NCBI GenBank assembly: GCA_907163375.1
Contig: CAJQUW010003151.1
Coordinates: 62,001 to 126,000, forward strand
Source of the DNA: Prostheceraeus crozeri
Lineage: Eukaryota; Platyhelminthes; Polycladida; Euryleptidae
Length of the DNA stretch: 64,000 nucleotides
Direction: 5' to 3'
In this document: positions 63,972-64,000 of the stretch, piece after piece
Position numbering within the stretch: position 1 is the first letter of the stretch
Layout of the letters: every line of letters begins with the position of its first letter
Notes under the pieces: model-generated
The model's database searches: none
What the model was told of the DNA's origin: nothing
What the model saw: only the letters and a program-made list of their open reading frames with translations
Position numbers and translations under genes: made by a program

Positions 63972-64000
63972 TCCGGGTATAAAGGGAATGGAGCCAGAAA
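63549..64000 (-). mobile_element. PLE G: 3' end of a PLE running off the window
   Basis: The minus strand carries the C-terminal part of a PLE polyprotein with a GIY-YIG domain. The upstream part (RT) would lie beyond 64000. It is GC-richer than the other PLEs here, and its motif sequence differs, so it is another lineage. Confidence 0.85.

Overview
This is invertebrate animal DNA: AT-rich, without bacterial gene density, with one spliced DEG/ENaC-type ion-channel exon and a very heavy load of mobile elements. The phylum cannot be fixed from the sequence. The only recognisable host gene is the first coding exon of a DEG/ENaC sodium channel at 4128-4775 (+), ending in a clear splice donor. No further channel exon is recognised in the remaining 59 kb, so the window may be a huge transposon-filled intron, or the exon may be an orphan.

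Layout. 0-7 kb: a palindromic element (1116-1811) and the channel exon. 7.3-9.5 kb: a broken LINE (-). 12.8-13.3 kb: a remnant resembling P-element/THAP9 transposase. 14.4-20.9 kb: an older repeat split by a Tc1 element (14656-16306) and a near full-length LINE (16309-20803). 21.3-22.2 kb: end of a Penelope-like element (PLE) with an inverted partial copy of itself. 22.5-25.6 kb: palindromic elements nested three deep. 28.2-31.7 kb: a PLE with RT and GIY-YIG domains broken by a single frameshift, followed by a PLE-type ORF1. 32.5-33.5 kb: inverted copy of part of the 22.7-24.4 kb nest. 33.8-36.2 kb: a PLE interrupted by a PIF/Harbinger element with TAA target duplications. 40.9-43.5 kb: an RTE-like LINE lacking its RT palm. 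43.6-51.2 kb: a LINE (-) that received a PLE of probable Naiad type, a tRNA-bearing insertion, a small TIR element and an internally deleted Tc1. 51.3-52.2 kb: a LINE 3' piece. 53.0-55.2 kb: a PLE GIY-YIG domain split by a hAT-type element. 55.8-58.5 kb: another, decayed PLE. 58.7-63.3 kb: direct duplications. 63.5-64.0 kb: the end of one more PLE.

At least seven PLE copies occur in 64 kb, with RT domains that differ strongly from each other and possibly both domain orders (C-terminal GIY-YIG, and an EN-less RT resembling the N-terminal-GIY-YIG Naiad/Chlamys clade). Hairpins resembling decayed hammerhead ribozymes lie near several of them. The insertions cut one another in a readable order, so the window is a stratified record of PLE, LINE, Tc1, Harbinger and hAT activity.
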